DNA of 64,000 nt. Origin: Microvirgula aerodenitrificans DSM 15089. GTDB lineage: Bacteria > Pseudomonadota > Gammaproteobacteria > Burkholderiales > Aquaspirillaceae. The notes beneath the pieces are model-generated. The model was given only the letters and a program-made list of their open reading frames with translations, was not told the origin of the DNA and searched no databases. The stretch's first letter is position 1. Each line of letters opens with the position of its first letter. The stretch covers positions 1 through 64,000 of the forward strand of contig NZ_JHVK01000018.1 in the NCBI RefSeq assembly GCF_000620105.1, written 5' to 3'. This document shows, in pieces, positions 21,390-32,673 of this stretch. The position numbers and the translations under genes are program-made.

Positions 21390-23501
21390 TTATTGCTGGA
21401 CGCCGGCTTCTTCGTTCAGCACTGCCTTGATCGACAGGCGGATACGACCGCGTTCGTCGGTTTCCAGTACCTTGACGCGTACCGGCTGACCTTCCTTCAG
21501 ATGGTCGGCGACGTTGGCGATGCGTTCGTTGGCGATCTGGCTGATATGCACCAGACCGTCGCGGCCCGGCATGATCTGCACGATGGCGCCGACGTTCTTG
21601 TCGAGGATCTTGACCACGGTGCCGTCGTAGACCTTGCCCACTTCGACTTCGGCGGTGATTTCCTCGATGCGGCGCTTGGCTTCTTCAGCACCTTCGCCCG
21701 AGATCGAGGCGATGGTGATCAGGCCGTCGTCGGAGATGTCGATGCTGGTGCCGGTTTCTTCGGTCAGTGCACGGATCACCGAACCACCCTTGCCGATCAC
21801 GTCGCGGATCTTGTCCGGATTGATCTTCATGGTGTACAGGCGCGGTGCGTGTTCCGACAGTTCCTGCGGTTCGTCGATGGCCTGCTTCATCAGACCGAGG
21901 ATGTGCAGACGGCCTTCCTTGGCCTGGTCCAGCGCCACGCGCATGATTTCCTTGGTGATGCCCTGGATCTTGATATCCATCTGCAGGGCGGTCACGCCGG
22001 CGTCGGTACCCGCAACCTTGAAGTCCATGTCGCCGAGGTGATCTTCGTCGCCGAGGATGTCGGTCAGCACCGCGAAGCGGCTGCCTTCCAGGATCAGGCC
22101 CATGGCGATGCCGGCCACGTGCGCCTTCAGCGGCACACCGGCGTTCATCAGGCTCAGGCAGCCACCGCAGACCGAGGCCATCGACGACGAGCCGTTCGAT
22201 TCGGTGATCTCGCTGACCACGCGCATCGAGTAGCTGAAGTCTTCCTGCTTCGGCAGCACGGCGATCAGTGCGCGCTTGGCCAGACGGCCGTGGCCGATTT
22301 CGCGGCGCTTCGGCGGGCCCATGCGGCCGGTTTCACCGGTCGAGTACGGCGGGAAGTTGTAATGCAGCATGAAGCGTTCGGTGTATTCACCGGCCAGCGC
22401 GTCGATGATCTGCTCGTCCTGCTTGGTGCCCAGCGTGGTCACGGCCATGGCCTGGGTTTCACCACGGGTGAACAGCACCGAACCGTGGGCGCGCGGCAGC
22501 ACGCCGGTACGGATCGAGATCGGACGCACGGTGCGGGTATCGCGACCGTCGATGCGCGGTTCGCCGGCGAGGATCTGGCCACGCACGACTTCGGCTTCCA
22601 GATCCTTGAAGATGCCCTTGATCTGGTTGGCACGCAGCGTGTCGGTGTCTTCGTTGATCAGCGCGGTCTTGACGTTGTTCCATGCTTCGTTCAGCGCCTG
22701 GCTGCGGGCCTGCTTCTGACGGATCTGGAACGCGGCGCCGATGTCGGCTTCGGCGATGGCCTTGATCTGGTTGACCAGTTCGGCGTCTTCGGCGGCCGGG
22801 GCCCAGTCGAACAGCACCGGGTTCACTTCGTCGGCCAGTTCGTTGATGGCGCGGATCGCAGCCTGCATCTGCTCGTGGCCGAACACGACCGAGCCAAGCA
22901 TCACGGTTTCCGGCAGTTCCTTGGCTTCCGATTCCACCATCAGCACGGCGGATTCGGTACCGGCAACGACCAGGTCCAGCTCGCTGGTGGCCAGTTCGGT
23001 GCGGGTCGGGTTCAGGATGTATTCGCCATTGGCGTAACCGACGCGGGCAGCGGCGATCGGGCCCTGGAACGGGGCGCCGGTCAGGATCAGCGCGGCGGAA
23101 GCGCCGAGCATGGCCGGGATGTCGGCATCGACTTCCGGGTTCAGCGACATGACGGTCGCAACGATCTGCACGTCATGGTAGAAGCCGGCCGGGAACAGCG
23201 GGCGGATCGGACGGTCGATCAGGCGGCAGGTCAGGATTTCCTTTTCGCTCTGCTTGCCTTCACGCTTGAAGAAGCCGCCCGGGATCTTGCCGGCGGCGTA
23301 GGTGCGTTCGTAGTAGTCGACGGTCAGCGGGAAAAAGTCCTGACCCGGCTTGACATTCTTGTTCACGGTCACGGCGACGAGGACGACAGTGTCGTCCATG
23401 GTGACGAGCACCGAGCCCTGGGCCTGGCGGGCGATTTCGCCGGTTTCCAGAGTGACGGTATGACGACCGTACTGGAAGGTCTTGCTGAATTTCTTGAACA
23501 C
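21390..23501 (-). CDS. pnp: Polyribonucleotide nucleotidyltransferase
   Basis: PNPase (703 residues) degrades RNA 3' to 5' with phosphate and is a degradosome component in many bacteria. It has two RNase PH domains ([14 protein letters not shown] near the N-terminus; [20 protein letters not shown] in the second), [26 protein letters not shown] (in pieces), then KH ([20 protein letters not shown]) and S1 ([20 protein letters not shown]) domains. It follows rpsO, as in E. coli. Confidence 0.97.
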   Translation of the reverse strand: MFKKFSKTFQYGRHTVTLETGEIARQAQGSVLVTMDDTVVLVAVTVNKNVKPGQDFFPLTVDYYERTYAAGKIPGGFFKREGKQSEKEILTCRLIDRPIRPLFPAGFYHDVQIVATVMSLNPEVDADIPAMLGASAALILTGAPFQGPIAAARVGYANGEYILNPTRTELATSELDLVVAGTESAVLMVESEAKELPETVMLGSVVFGHEQMQAAIRAINELADEVNPVLFDWAPAAEDAELVNQIKAIAEADIGAAFQIRQKQARSQALNEAWNNVKTALINEDTDTLRANQIKGIFKDLEAEVVRGQILAGEPRIDGRDTRTVRPISIRTGVLPRAHGSVLFTRGETQAMAVTTLGTKQDEQIIDALAGEYTERFMLHYNFPPYSTGETGRMGPPKRREIGHGRLAKRALIAVLPKQEDFSYSMRVVSEITESNGSSSMASVCGGCLSLMNAGVPLKAHVAGIAMGLILEGSRFAVLTDILGDEDHLGDMDFKVAGTDAGVTALQMDIKIQGITKEIMRVALDQAKEGRLHILGLMKQAIDEPQELSEHAPRLYTMKINPDKIRDVIGKGGSVIRALTEETGTSIDISDDGLITIASISGEGAEEAKRRIEEITAEVEVGKVYDGTVVKILDKNVGAIVQIMPGRDGLVHISQIANERIANVADHLKEGQPVRVKVLETDERGRIRLSIKAVLNEEAGVQQ

Positions 23502-23544
23502 GTTGCGGATTCCTTAACGCGGTTGGGAGATGCAACGGGAACCC

Positions 23545-23577
23545 CTACATTTCAGTGCTGACCACGCCGAAATGTAG
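23545..23577 (-). promoter_or_regulatory. Stem-loop in the pnp leader
   Basis: CTACATTTC and GAAATGTAG form a perfect 9-bp stem with a 15-nt loop, about 45-75 nt upstream of the pnp ATG. In E. coli an RNase III-cleaved leader hairpin mediates PNPase autoregulation; a comparable role is inferred here from position. Confidence 0.5.
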
Positions 23578-23666
23578 AGGCTCACCCCGCTGCGGAGACG
23601 GGAGCGTCGCGCCTGGGCGCGCTCCGAAAGAACAGTGCCGGCAGCGCTGTTGCCACCGGACAAAAC

Positions 23667-23698
23667 AAAAAGGCCGCAAACCAGAGTCTGCGACCTTT
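23667..23698 (-). terminator. Intrinsic terminator after rpsO
   Basis: AAAGGTCGCA pairs with TGCGGCCTTT (one mismatch, 10-nt loop), followed by a T-rich tract on the minus strand. It would separate rpsO from pnp. Confidence 0.75.
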
Positions 23699-23712
23699 CC
23701 GTATCTACACGC

Positions 23713-23982
23713 TTACTTGCGCAGGCCCAGACGGGTGATCAGCGCACGGTAGGCTTCAGCGTCGTTGCGCTTCAGGTAGTCCAGCAGCTTGCGACGGCGG
23801 CTGACCATCTTCAGCAGACCACGACGGCTGTGGTGATCCTTGGTGTTGGCCTTGAAGTGCGGGGTCAGGTCGTTGATGCGAGCGGTCAGCAGCGCAACTT
23901 GCACTTCCGGGGAACCGGTATCGCCTTCAGCGCGTTGGAAATCCTTGACGATGACGGCTTTTTGATCGACGGAGATCGACAT
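23713..23982 (-). CDS. rpsO: 30S ribosomal protein S15
   Basis: S15 (89 residues) starts [20 protein letters not shown] and has [39 protein letters not shown] and a basic C-terminus ending GLRK. It binds 16S rRNA early in 30S assembly. Its length is exactly the family length. Confidence 0.98.
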   Translation of the reverse strand: MSISVDQKAVIVKDFQRAEGDTGSPEVQVALLTARINDLTPHFKANTKDHHSRRGLLKMVSRRRKLLDYLKRNDAEAYRALITRLGLRK

Positions 23983-24053
23983 GTAAAACTCCAGATAAAC
24001 AAGGGGTTTGAAACCCCGGTCAAGTACGGCGAGCCTTGACCCATCCGTACTCC

Positions 24054-24995
24054 CTAAGCGGACACGGGCTTGTTGGCCAGCATCCGGTTCGGCCACAACA
24101 GGCCATCCTTGCGGATTTCACCCAGACCGATAAACCGCCCGTCTTCTGTGTACAGGCGGAAGTCCCGGATTATTGCATCATTCTCCCCCGCCCGCACGGT
24201 ATTTTGTGCGGCCAGCGCAGGCTGACCATGGCAGAGGCGGTGAATGTCGGCATCATCGAGCACCGTGCGCGGCAGATGGGCCACCAGCACGTCGGGCGGC
24301 ATCAGCAGCCCGTCGCGCGCGTCTTCCGCCACCGCTTCCAGTGCGTCCAGCGTCAGCGCGTCGGCAACTTCAAAACCCGCCGTCCGCGTACGGCGCAGTC
24401 CGGTCAGATAGGCACCGCAGCCCAGCACGGCGCCAATGTCGGCGGCCAGCGTGCGCACATAAGTACCCTTGCTGCACTGGACATTGATCACGGCGGTGTC
24501 GCCGTCAAACCCGACCAGCTCGATCGAGTGGATGGTGATGCGGCGCACCTTGCGCTCGATCTCGATCCCCTCGCGCGCGTACTCGTACAGCGCCTTGCCC
24601 TGGAACTTCAGCGCCGAGTGCATCGGCGGCACCTGTTCAATCTCGCCGAGGAAGCCGTCGAGCACCTCGCGCAGCCGGTCGGCGTCAAAGTTCACCGGCC
24701 CGACCGGGGTAATCTCCCCCTCGGCATCCAGCGTGGTGCTGACCGCGCCGAAGCGGACGGTCGCACAATAGCCCTTGTCGGCGTCGAGCAGAAAGGCGGA
24801 GAACTTGGTCGCTTCGCCAAGGCAGACCGGCAGCAGGCCGGTGGCCAGCGGATCGAGCACGCCGGTATGACCGGCTTTCTGCGCACGGTACAGCCAGCGC
24901 ACCCGTTGCAGGGCGGTGTTGCTCGACAGGTGCAGCGGTTTGTCGAGCAGAAAAACGCCGTCCACGGGACGGCGGGGAATGCGAACTTGGGTCAT
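24054..24995 (-). CDS. truB: tRNA pseudouridine-55 synthase
   Basis: TruB (313 residues) makes pseudouridine 55 in the T-loop of tRNAs. It starts [20 protein letters not shown], with the catalytic [24 protein letters not shown] (Asp in LDPLATG) and [15 protein letters not shown]. The C-terminal PUA-like domain ends with [18 protein letters not shown]. It lies between rbfA and rpsO, as in E. coli. Confidence 0.96.
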   Translation of the reverse strand: MTQVRIPRRPVDGVFLLDKPLHLSSNTALQRVRWLYRAQKAGHTGVLDPLATGLLPVCLGEATKFSAFLLDADKGYCATVRFGAVSTTLDAEGEITPVGPVNFDADRLREVLDGFLGEIEQVPPMHSALKFQGKALYEYAREGIEIERKVRRITIHSIELVGFDGDTAVINVQCSKGTYVRTLAADIGAVLGCGAYLTGLRRTRTAGFEVADALTLDALEAVAEDARDGLLMPPDVLVAHLPRTVLDDADIHRLCHGQPALAAQNTVRAGENDAIIRDFRLYTEDGRFIGLGEIRKDGLLWPNRMLANKPVSA

Positions 24996-25064
24996 GGGTC
25001 CGGTGTCACCGGCCGGTGCGGACACCGGCCGGAAAAGGGGTTCGGATGAAAGTGGCGCGGCCCG

Positions 25065-25472
25065 TCAGGACTTCGCTTCGCCTTCGCCGGCGTCTTCGTC
25101 TTCGGGACGAAGCTCGGCGTCTTCCTGCGCGACCCGGTTCAGCAGCGCGTCCATGTACAGGCCGTGCTCGATCGAATGGTCGTAGACGAAATGCAGCTGC
25201 GGCACGGTGAAGATCTTGATCGTGCGCGCAATTTCGCTGCGCAGCCAGCCGGCGGCGCGGTCCAGCGTGTCCTGGGTTTCGCTCGGGTCTTCGGCATTCA
25301 TCACCGTGTAGAACACCTTGGCGTGCGAATAGTCGCGCGTGACCTCGACACCGGTCAGCGTGATGAAGCCGACACGCGGATCCTTCAGCTCGGAACGGAT
25401 CAGTTCCGCCAGCTCGCGCTGCATCTGGTCGGCAATCCGGTCGGCCCGGGAAAAGCCTTTTTTCTTCGGCAT
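25065..25472 (-). CDS. rbfA: Ribosome-binding factor A
   Basis: RbfA (135 residues) starts MPKKKGFSRADRIADQMQREL and contains DPRVGFITLTGVEVTRDYSHAKVF (in pieces), the KH-like core, with an acidic C-terminal tail. It acts in late 30S maturation. It follows infB by about 90 nt. Confidence 0.95.
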   Translation of the reverse strand: MPKKKGFSRADRIADQMQRELAELIRSELKDPRVGFITLTGVEVTRDYSHAKVFYTVMNAEDPSETQDTLDRAAGWLRSEIARTIKIFTVPQLHFVYDHSIEHGLYMDALLNRVAQEDAELRPEDEDAGEGEAKS

Positions 25473-25559
25473 GTTCTGCCTCCTAAAACAAAAGCGGCGG
25501 GCTTTCGCCCGCCGCGGGCCGGAAGTGCCGTTGCCGGCACGTCCCGCCATCCATTGCCA

Positions 25560-28460
25560 TTACAGCGTACGGGCGACTTCGACGATCTCGTAGGCTTCCA
25601 GATGATCGCCTTCGACCAGATCGTTGTAGTGCTTCATCATCAGACCGCACTCGAAGCCCTGCTTGACTTCCTTCGCGTCGTCCTTGAAGCGCTTGAGCGA
25701 GTCGAGTTCGCCATCGTGCACCACCACGTTGTTGCGGATGATGCGGATGCGCGACGTCTTCTTGACCACGCCGTCGATGACCATACAACCGGCGATGGTG
25801 CCGACCTTGGACACGACGAACAGCTGCCGCACTTCGACCATACCGGTGATTTCTTCCTTCTTCTCCGGCGCCAGCATGCCGGACAGGGCGGATTTCACCT
25901 CGTCGATCGCATCATAGATGATGTTGTAGTAGCGGATGTCGACACCGCTGGACTCGGCAGCCTTGCGGGCAGCCGCATCGGCGCGGGTGTTGAAGCCAAT
26001 GATGACGGCGTTCGAGGCAGCGGCCAGGTTGACGTCCGACTCGGTGATGCCACCGACGCCCGAGTGCAGGATCTGCACGCGGACTTCGTCGGTCGACAGC
26101 TTTTGCAGGCTGCCGGCCAGCGCTTCGTACGAACCCTGCATGTCGGCCTTGATGATGAGCGGCAGCGAACGGACTTCGCCTTCGGCCATCTGCGCAAACA
26201 TGTTTTCCAGCTTGGCGGCCTGCTGCTTGGCCAGACGCACGTCGCGGAACTTGCCGGCGCGGAACATCGCGATTTCGCGCGCTTTCTTTTCGTCGGTCAG
26301 CACCATGGCGTCTTCACCGGCGGCGGGCACGTCGGACAGGCCAAGAATTTCGACCGGAATGGCCGGACCGGCCTGGTCGATCTGCTTGCCGTTCTCGTCG
26401 AGCATGGCACGGACACGACCGAATGCGGTACCGGCCAGCACGATGTCACCCTTGCGCAGGGTACCCGACTGCACCAGCAGCGTGGCCACCGGGCCGCGGC
26501 CCTTGTCCAGACGCGCTTCGACGATGATGCCCTTGGCCGGGGCGTCGATCGGCGCCGTCAGCTCAAGCACTTCGGCCTGCAGCAGGATCGCTTCCAGCAG
26601 CGCATCGATATTGGTGCCCTGCTTTGCCGACACTTCGATGAACTGGGTATCACCACCCCAGTCTTCCGGCACGACTTCGTAGCTGACCAGTTCCTGGCGG
26701 ATACGCTCGGGATTGGCACCTGCCTTGTCGATCTTGTTCACCGCGACCACGATCGGCACACCGGCCGCCTTGGCGTGGTTCACCGCTTCGATGGTCTGCG
26801 GCATCACGCCGTCGTCAGCCGCCACCACCAGCACGACGATGTCGGTCGCCTTCGCACCACGGGCACGCATGGCCGTAAAGGCTTCGTGACCCGGGGTGTC
26901 GAGGAAGGTGATCATGCCGCGCGGGGTTTCCACGTGGTAGGCACCGATGTGCTGGGTAATGCCGCCGGCTTCGCCTGCCGCCACCTTGGCGCGACGGATG
27001 AAGTCGAGCAGCGAGGTCTTGCCGTGGTCGACGTGACCCATGACGGTCACGACCGGTGCACGCGATTCCTGGCGGGCTTCTTCCTGGCCTTCCGGCTTTT
27101 CCAGATAAGCTTCCGGATCGTCGGTCTTGGCAGCCTTGGCGATATGGCCCATGTCCTCGACGATGATCATCGCCGTTTCCTGGTCCAGCACCTGGTTGAT
27201 GGTCACCATCATGCCCATCTTCATCAGCGTCTTGATCACTTCGGCAGCTTTCACCGCCATCTTGTGGGCAAGATCACCAACGGTGATGGTTTCCGGCACC
27301 AGCACTTCATGCACGACCGGATCGGTCGGTGCCTGGAAGGCATGCTGGCCGGACTGCTGCTGGCGACGACCACCCTTGCGGCCGGTCTTCCAGCCACCGC
27401 CGGCGTCGCCGCCGCGGGTCTTCAGACCACCACGCTTCTTGTTGTCGTCACGGCTGTCACGATGACCACCTGCGGCACCCTTCTTGGCACCGCCGGCCGG
27501 ACGCCGGTCTTCACCAGCCGGAGCCGGACGGGCCGCGCCGCCTGCCGCACCCGGAGCAGGACGTGCACCACCCGGAGCCGGACGCGCGCCACCCGCTGCG
27601 GCGGGGCGAGCCCCGGCCGCCGGACGGGCGCCTGCAGCCGGACGCGCCGCGGGTGCGGCAGCCGGGGCTGCGGCACGCGGGGCTTCGACCGGCTTCGGAC
27701 GTGCGGCTTCTTCCGCCTTCTGCTGGGCGGCCAGTTTGGCTGCCATGCGGCGGGATTCGCGTTCCTGGCGTTCGCGGATCAGTGCTTCCTGGCGCGAGCG
27801 CAGTTCGGCCTGACGACGTTCGTCAGCCGCGCGCAGCGCGATTTCCTCATCGCTGAGGATGGAGATCGGGCGAGCCGGAGCGGCTTCAGCCGGCGCTTCC
27901 TTTGCCGGCTCGGCAGCGGCTTCCTTCTTCGCTTCGGCCCTGGCCGGTGCCGGCTTGCTGTCGGCCACCGGGGCAGCGGCAACCGGCGCCGGGGCGGCAG
28001 GCGCCTCGGCCGGGGCAGCTTCCGGCTTGGCGGCAGCCGCTTCCGGCCGGGCCTCGACCACCGGTTCCGGGCGCGTTTCGACGACCGGTTCCGGGCGGGC
28101 TTCAACCACCGGGGCCGGCGTCACGTCGGCGACCGGCGCGGCTTCGGCTGCGGCGGTTTCCGCAGCAGCGTCTTCCGGGCGAACCAGCGTGCGTTTCTTC
28201 TTCACTTCCACCTGGATGGTGCGCGAGCGGCCAGCGGCGTCATTGGCGCGAATCTCGCTGGTTTCCTTGCGCTTCAGCATCACGCGACCCTTGTCGCCGC
28301 GCCCACCGCGCAGAAATTCCAGCAGACGTGCCTTGTCCTCACGCGACAGCGTGTCATCAATCGAGCTTTTTGCAACGCCGGCTGATCTCAGCTGCTCGAG
28401 CAACTGCTCGGGCTGCATTTTCAGCTCGCCGGCGAACTGTTTCACATTCGTCTCAAGCAT
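25560..28460 (-). CDS. infB: Translation initiation factor IF-2
   Basis: IF-2 (966 residues) delivers fMet-tRNA to the 30S subunit. Domains: an N-terminal IF2-N domain ([20 protein letters not shown]), an Ala/Pro/Arg-rich low-complexity linker (about 95-360), a second IF2-N domain, the G domain ([48 protein letters not shown]), and the C-terminal domains with [11 protein letters not shown]. The linker is very GC-rich, with repeated [10 protein letters not shown]-type units. Confidence 0.97.
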   Translation of the reverse strand: MLETNVKQFAGELKMQPEQLLEQLRSAGVAKSSIDDTLSREDKARLLEFLRGGRGDKGRVMLKRKETSEIRANDAAGRSRTIQVEVKKKRTLVRPEDAAAETAAAEAAPVADVTPAPVVEARPEPVVETRPEPVVEARPEAAAAKPEAAPAEAPAAPAPVAAAPVADSKPAPARAEAKKEAAAEPAKEAPAEAAPARPISILSDEEIALRAADERRQAELRSRQEALIRERQERESRRMAAKLAAQQKAEEAARPKPVEAPRAAAPAAAPAARPAAGARPAAGARPAAAGGARPAPGGARPAPGAAGGAARPAPAGEDRRPAGGAKKGAAGGHRDSRDDNKKRGGLKTRGGDAGGGWKTGRKGGRRQQQSGQHAFQAPTDPVVHEVLVPETITVGDLAHKMAVKAAEVIKTLMKMGMMVTINQVLDQETAMIIVEDMGHIAKAAKTDDPEAYLEKPEGQEEARQESRAPVVTVMGHVDHGKTSLLDFIRRAKVAAGEAGGITQHIGAYHVETPRGMITFLDTPGHEAFTAMRARGAKATDIVVLVVAADDGVMPQTIEAVNHAKAAGVPIVVAVNKIDKAGANPERIRQELVSYEVVPEDWGGDTQFIEVSAKQGTNIDALLEAILLQAEVLELTAPIDAPAKGIIVEARLDKGRGPVATLLVQSGTLRKGDIVLAGTAFGRVRAMLDENGKQIDQAGPAIPVEILGLSDVPAAGEDAMVLTDEKKAREIAMFRAGKFRDVRLAKQQAAKLENMFAQMAEGEVRSLPLIIKADMQGSYEALAGSLQKLSTDEVRVQILHSGVGGITESDVNLAAASNAVIIGFNTRADAAARKAAESSGVDIRYYNIIYDAIDEVKSALSGMLAPEKKEEITGMVEVRQLFVVSKVGTIAGCMVIDGVVKKTSRIRIIRNNVVVHDGELDSLKRFKDDAKEVKQGFECGLMMKHYNDLVEGDHLEAYEIVEVARTL

Positions 28461-28509
28461 GCGGTTTCCTGTTCAATCCTTCGTATCCGGTCGTCCGGTC
28501 CGCCGGGCG

Positions 28510-30006
28510 TCAATTCTGTTCGAACCAGTGCTCACGCGCCTTCATGATCAGGGCACGCGCTTCTTCTTCGGTGATGTTGGTCATGTCGGCGAGTTCGTCG
28601 ACAGCCAGGTCGGCCAGGTCATCGCGGGTGACGATGCCGTTGTCCACCAGCTTGACCAGGATTTCCTGGTTGAGGCCTTCCAGCTTGCGAAGTTCCTCTT
28701 CGACGCTGTTGACCTTTTCTTCCGACGCAATGGCCTGCGTCAGCAAGGCTTCGCGAGCACGGCTGCGCAACTCGTTGACCGTGTCCTCATCGAAAGCGGC
28801 AATGCCCAGCATTTCCTCGACCGGCACATAGGCGATTTCCTCCAGGGAGGTAAAGCCCTCGGCCACCAGCACTTCGGCCACATCGGCGTCGACGTCGAGA
28901 TTGTCCATGAACAACTGGCGCATCGCGGCGTACTCGACCTCGGTCTTTTCCTCGGCTTCGGCGACGGTCATGATGTTCAGCACCCAGCCGGTCAGCTCGG
29001 ACGCCAGACGCACGTTCTGGCCGCCACGGCCGATCGCCAGCGCCAGCTGGCCCTCGTCGACCACGACATCCATCGAGTGGTTGTCTTCGTCGACCAGGAT
29101 GCGTTCGACTTCTGCCGGGGACAGCGCGTTGATCACATACTGGATGATGTCGCCGGCCCACAGCACGATGTCGACGCGTTCGCCGGCCAGCTCGCCGGTG
29201 ACGGCCTGGACGCGGGAACCCCGCATGCCGATACACGTGCCCTGCGGGTCGATGCGCGGGTCGTTCGCCTTGACGGCGATCTTGGCGCGGCTGCCCGGAT
29301 CACGGGCGCAGCCACGGATTTCCAGCAGTTCGTCCTCGATCTCCGGCACTTCCTGCTTGAACAGTTCGACCACGAACTGCGAAGCCGTACGCGACAGGAT
29401 GATCTGCGGCCCGCGACCGGTACGGTCGACGCGCAGCAGATAGGCCTTGACGCGGTCGCCCACGCGCAGGTTTTCCTTCGGGATCTGCTGCTCGCGCGGC
29501 AGCAGGGCTTCGAGCTTGCCCAGGTCGACGATCACGTTGCCACGCTCGATGCGCTTGATCGTGCCGGAAACCAGCATCTCGTTACGGTCGAGGAAATCGG
29601 TCAGGATCTGCTCGCGTTCGGCATCGCGGATGCGTTGCAGGATGACCTGCTTCGCGGTCTGCGCGCCGATGCGGCCAAATTCGACCGGCTCGACCGGTTC
29701 TTCCTTTACAGTGCCCACAACCGGTTCGACGCCGAATTCCTCGGCGTCGGACATGGCGATCTGCCGGCTGGGGAATTCGTGGTCGTTGTCTTCGACCACC
29801 GTCCAGCGGCGATAGGTTTCATATTCGCCAGACACGCGATCGATGTGCACGCGCACATCGATCTCGTCCTGACTGATCTTGTCCTGGCTGATTTTCTTTT
29901 TGGTTGCTGAGGCCAGCGCCATTTCCAGCGCGCTGAACACAATATCCTTGCTGACGTTCTTTTCACGCGCCAGCGCATCTACCAGCAGCAAAATTTCGCG
30001 ACTCAT
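28510..30006 (-). CDS. nusA: Transcription termination/antitermination protein NusA
   Basis: NusA (498 residues) has the RNAP-binding N-terminal domain ([20 protein letters not shown]), an S1 domain ([20 protein letters not shown]), two KH domains ([39 protein letters not shown]) and two C-terminal acidic repeats (about 360-498). It modulates pausing, termination and antitermination. It lies between rimP and infB. Confidence 0.97.
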   Translation of the reverse strand: MSREILLLVDALAREKNVSKDIVFSALEMALASATKKKISQDKISQDEIDVRVHIDRVSGEYETYRRWTVVEDNDHEFPSRQIAMSDAEEFGVEPVVGTVKEEPVEPVEFGRIGAQTAKQVILQRIRDAEREQILTDFLDRNEMLVSGTIKRIERGNVIVDLGKLEALLPREQQIPKENLRVGDRVKAYLLRVDRTGRGPQIILSRTASQFVVELFKQEVPEIEDELLEIRGCARDPGSRAKIAVKANDPRIDPQGTCIGMRGSRVQAVTGELAGERVDIVLWAGDIIQYVINALSPAEVERILVDEDNHSMDVVVDEGQLALAIGRGGQNVRLASELTGWVLNIMTVAEAEEKTEVEYAAMRQLFMDNLDVDADVAEVLVAEGFTSLEEIAYVPVEEMLGIAAFDEDTVNELRSRAREALLTQAIASEEKVNSVEEELRKLEGLNQEILVKLVDNGIVTRDDLADLAVDELADMTNITEEEARALIMKAREHWFEQN

Positions 30007-30078
30007 GCATTCCTCCGAATTCTTGTCACCGCATCCCGGCCCACATCGGCCGACGGCCGCTTCGCCCGTTCTCCCCGA

Positions 30079-30504
30079 TCAGAACTCGGGGTCGAGCCGC
30101 GCCTTGTCGATGCTGGCGAACGGAATGGACACACGCTCGCCATCGATATCGATATCCACATTCCCGTCGACGAGTCCGATCAGCACGCCGGCAAAATTCT
30201 TGCGTTGCCCGACCAGCACACGCGTCTTGATCTTGACCCGCTCGCCGGCGAAGCGGATATAGTCCGCCTCTTTCTTCAATGGGCGATCCAGCCCTGGCGA
30301 ACTGACTTCCAGTCGCTCATAGTCCACGTTTTCGACGCTGAACAGGCGTGTCAGGTGATTGCTCACCGAAACGCAATCGTCCAGCGTGATTCCCGCCGGG
30401 CAATCGATGAACACGCGCATGCCGCCCCCTCGGGCCAGCTCGAAATCGACTAGTTCATACCCCAGGCCAGGCAGGGTATTTTCCAACAGCGTACGAACAT
30501 CCAT
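30079..30504 (-). CDS. rimP: Ribosome maturation factor RimP
   Basis: RimP (141 residues) starts [20 protein letters not shown] and has [20 protein letters not shown] and [20 protein letters not shown], diagnostic of the family. It assists 30S assembly. It is the first gene of the nusA operon; a terminator-like hairpin lies 20-40 nt before its ATG. Confidence 0.95.
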   Translation of the reverse strand: MDVRTLLENTLPGLGYELVDFELARGGGMRVFIDCPAGITLDDCVSVSNHLTRLFSVENVDYERLEVSSPGLDRPLKKEADYIRFAGERVKIKTRVLVGQRKNFAGVLIGLVDGNVDIDIDGERVSIPFASIDKARLDPEF

Positions 30505-30522
30505 CCAATAGTTTCCGGAAAT

Positions 30523-30544
30523 AAAAAATGGGCGAAACGCCCAT
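30523..30544 (-). terminator. Attenuator-like hairpin in the rimP-nusA leader
   Basis: On the minus strand ATGGGCG-TTT-CGCCCAT followed by T-rich TTTTTAT forms a near-perfect intrinsic terminator just upstream of rimP. As no gene lies between it and the divergent fadD promoter region, it is probably an attenuator of the operon itself. Confidence 0.7.
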
Positions 30545-30645
30545 CCCTAAACGATCGGATCATAACAGCTATCCGCGTCAAAGGAAACACTGTCCCCACA
30601 AGCGCTTACGCGTCGCCGACCACCGGCCCGGGCGCGCAACGCGCT

Positions 30646-30675
30646 TTGACGCGCAGGAAACTCCACGGCTATAGT
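30646..30675 (+). promoter_or_regulatory. Sigma70 promoter of fadD
   Basis: TTGACG (30646-30651) and TATAGT (30670-30675) are separated by 18 nt; each hexamer matches consensus at 5 of 6 positions. The predicted start is about 30682, overlapping the palindrome that follows. Confidence 0.7.
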
Positions 30676-30683
30676 CTCGATGT

Positions 30684-30697
30684 CAAACGATCGTTTG
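30684..30697 (+). promoter_or_regulatory. PsrA-type operator upstream of fadD
   Basis: CAAACGATCGTTTG is a perfect 14-bp palindrome and fits the PsrA consensus (C/G)AAAC-N(2-4)-GTTT(G/C), known for fatty-acid-degradation regulators of the TetR family. Its place at the predicted transcription start suits repression relieved by acyl-CoA or long-chain fatty acids. Confidence 0.7.
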
Positions 30698-30788
30698 GTA
30701 CACTGCAGCATGGTCATACACGACCCATACTAAATACGATCCGCTGCCGCCATCCGGCAGGCCACGCGGACAAGAGGAGGATGCATCC

Positions 30789-32465
30789 ATGGACAAACCC
30801 TGGCTCAAGAACTATCAAAGCGGCGTCGCCACCGACATCGACATGAATACGTTCCAGTCGATCTCCGAAGTGTTCGCGCGCGCGGTCGGAAAATTCAGCG
30901 ACCGCCCTGCCATGGCCAATATGGGCAAGATACTCAGCTATGCAGAACTGGATGCGAACACCCGCCATTTCGCGTCCTACCTGCAGCACACGCTGAAGCT
31001 GCCGCGCGGCAGCCGCGTGGCGATCATGATGCCCAACCTGCTGCAGTACCCGATCTGCGTATTCGGCATCCTGCGTGCCGGCTACACGGTGGTGAACGTC
31101 AACCCGCTGTATACGCCGCGTGAACTCGAGCACCAGCTGCACGATGCCGATGTCGCCGCCATCGTCATCGTCGAGAACTTCGCCCATGTACTGGACCAGG
31201 TGCTGGCCCGCACGCCGCTGAAGCACGTGATCGTCACCGGCATCGGCGACATGCTCGGCTTCCCGAAGCGCGCGCTGGTCAACTTCGTCATCCGCAACGT
31301 CAAGAAGATGGTACCGCCGTACCGGCTGACCGGCCACATCCGCTTCCTCGATGCGCTGTCCATCGGCAGCCGGCAGGCGCCGGACCCGGTCGCGCTCGGC
31401 CATGACGACATCGCCTTCCTTCAGTACACCGGCGGCACCACCGGCGTGGCCAAGGGCGCAATGCTGACGCACGGCAATATCGTCGCCAACATGCTGCAGG
31501 CCGGCGCATGGGTGAAACCGGTCGTGCGCGAAGGCCAGGAAATCATCATCACTGCGCTGCCGCTGTATCACATCTTCTCGCTGACGGCGAACCTGATGGT
31601 GTTCACCGAACTGGGCGCACTGAACGTCCTGATCACCAATCCGCGCGACATTGCCGGCTTTATCAAGGACATCAAGAAGTACCCGGTCACGTCGATCACC
31701 GGCGTCAACACGCTGTTCAATGCCCTGCTGCACCATCCGGACTTCAAGACGATCGATTTCAGCACCTGGCGCATGGCGCTGGGCGGCGGGATGGCAGTGC
31801 AGCGCGCGGTTGCCGAACGCTGGAAGGAGGTCACCGGCGTGCCGCTGATCGAGGCCTACGGTCTGACTGAAACCAGCCCGGCCGCGTGCATGAACCCGCT
31901 GAACCTGTCCGAGTACAACGGCAATATCGGCCTGCCGGTCCCGTCGACCGACATCGAAATCCGCTCGCCGGATGGTCAGCCGCTGGGCTTCAACGAGCCG
32001 GGCGAGCTGTTCATCAAGGGCCCGCAGGTCATGAAGGGTTACTGGCGGCGTCCGGACGAGACCGCCAAGGTGCTCGGCGCCGACGGTTTCCTGGCCACCG
32101 GCGACATGGCCGTGATCAGCGAGGACGGTTTCATCAAGCTGGTCGACCGCAAGAAGGACATGATCCTGGTGTCCGGTTTCAACGTCTATCCGAACGAGAT
32201 CGAGGATGTCGTCGCGTCGATGCCGAGGGTGCTGGAAGTCGCCTGCATCGGGGTGCCGAGCGAGAAGTCCGGTGAAATCGTCAAGATTTTCGTGGTGCGC
32301 AAGGACCCGGCCCTGACCGAAAAGGACGTGCTCGACTACTGCCGCGAAAACCTGACGGCCTACAAGGTTCCGAAGCAGGTCGAGTTCCGCGACGAACTGC
32401 CGAAGACCAACGTCGGCAAGATCCTGCGCCGCGCACTGCGTGACGAGGAAACCGCCAGGGCGTAA
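30789..32465 (+). CDS. fadD: Long-chain fatty acid-CoA ligase
   Basis: FadD (558 residues) activates fatty acids to acyl-CoA via an acyl-adenylate. Motifs: the ATP/AMP P-loop YTGGTTGVAKGAMLTH, EAYGLTETSPAACMNPL, and GDMAVISEDGFIKLVDRKKD followed by SGFNVYPNEIEDVV and the late KTNVGKILRRALRD. AGGAGG precedes the ATG (30780-30785 region). The start MDKPWLKNYQSGV is the usual FadD start. A PsrA-like operator lies upstream. Confidence 0.96.
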   Translation: MDKPWLKNYQSGVATDIDMNTFQSISEVFARAVGKFSDRPAMANMGKILSYAELDANTRHFASYLQHTLKLPRGSRVAIMMPNLLQYPICVFGILRAGYTVVNVNPLYTPRELEHQLHDADVAAIVIVENFAHVLDQVLARTPLKHVIVTGIGDMLGFPKRALVNFVIRNVKKMVPPYRLTGHIRFLDALSIGSRQAPDPVALGHDDIAFLQYTGGTTGVAKGAMLTHGNIVANMLQAGAWVKPVVREGQEIIITALPLYHIFSLTANLMVFTELGALNVLITNPRDIAGFIKDIKKYPVTSITGVNTLFNALLHHPDFKTIDFSTWRMALGGGMAVQRAVAERWKEVTGVPLIEAYGLTETSPAACMNPLNLSEYNGNIGLPVPSTDIEIRSPDGQPLGFNEPGELFIKGPQVMKGYWRRPDETAKVLGADGFLATGDMAVISEDGFIKLVDRKKDMILVSGFNVYPNEIEDVVASMPRVLEVACIGVPSEKSGEIVKIFVVRKDPALTEKDVLDYCRENLTAYKVPKQVEFRDELPKTNVGKILRRALRDEETARA

Positions 32466-32473
32466 TGTACGGC

Positions 32474-32514
32474 CGCGACGCTTGTGGACAGTCTGCCGCC
32501 CGCGCCCCGCGCGG
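32474..32514. repeat. 41-bp direct repeat, copy 1
   Basis: This copy starts CGCGACGCTTGTGGACAG and differs from copy 2 (32674-32714) at one base. It includes a perfect 10-bp GC hairpin (CCGCCCGCGC/GCGCGGGCGG) without a T-run. Confidence 0.85.
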
Positions 32515-32673
32515 GCGGGACTGCTCCCAGGGCGGGCACCATCTGCCTCAGTGGCGTCGGTGCATGCCCGACTGACAGAAAATATTGTGAGCACGGCAGT
32601 CTGCCTGATTGAGCCCTGCCTCTTCCGTCCCCGCCGCCGCGGGGAAACCTCGCTGCGCTCGTCCGTTCTTCGT

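Noticed and set aside
21375-23561. 728-codon plus-strand frame over pnp
   Set aside because: pnp on the minus strand has complete domains; the opposite frame has none.
25164-28385. 1073-codon plus-strand frame over infB
   Set aside because: Antisense to the full-length IF-2 gene; an artefact of codon bias.
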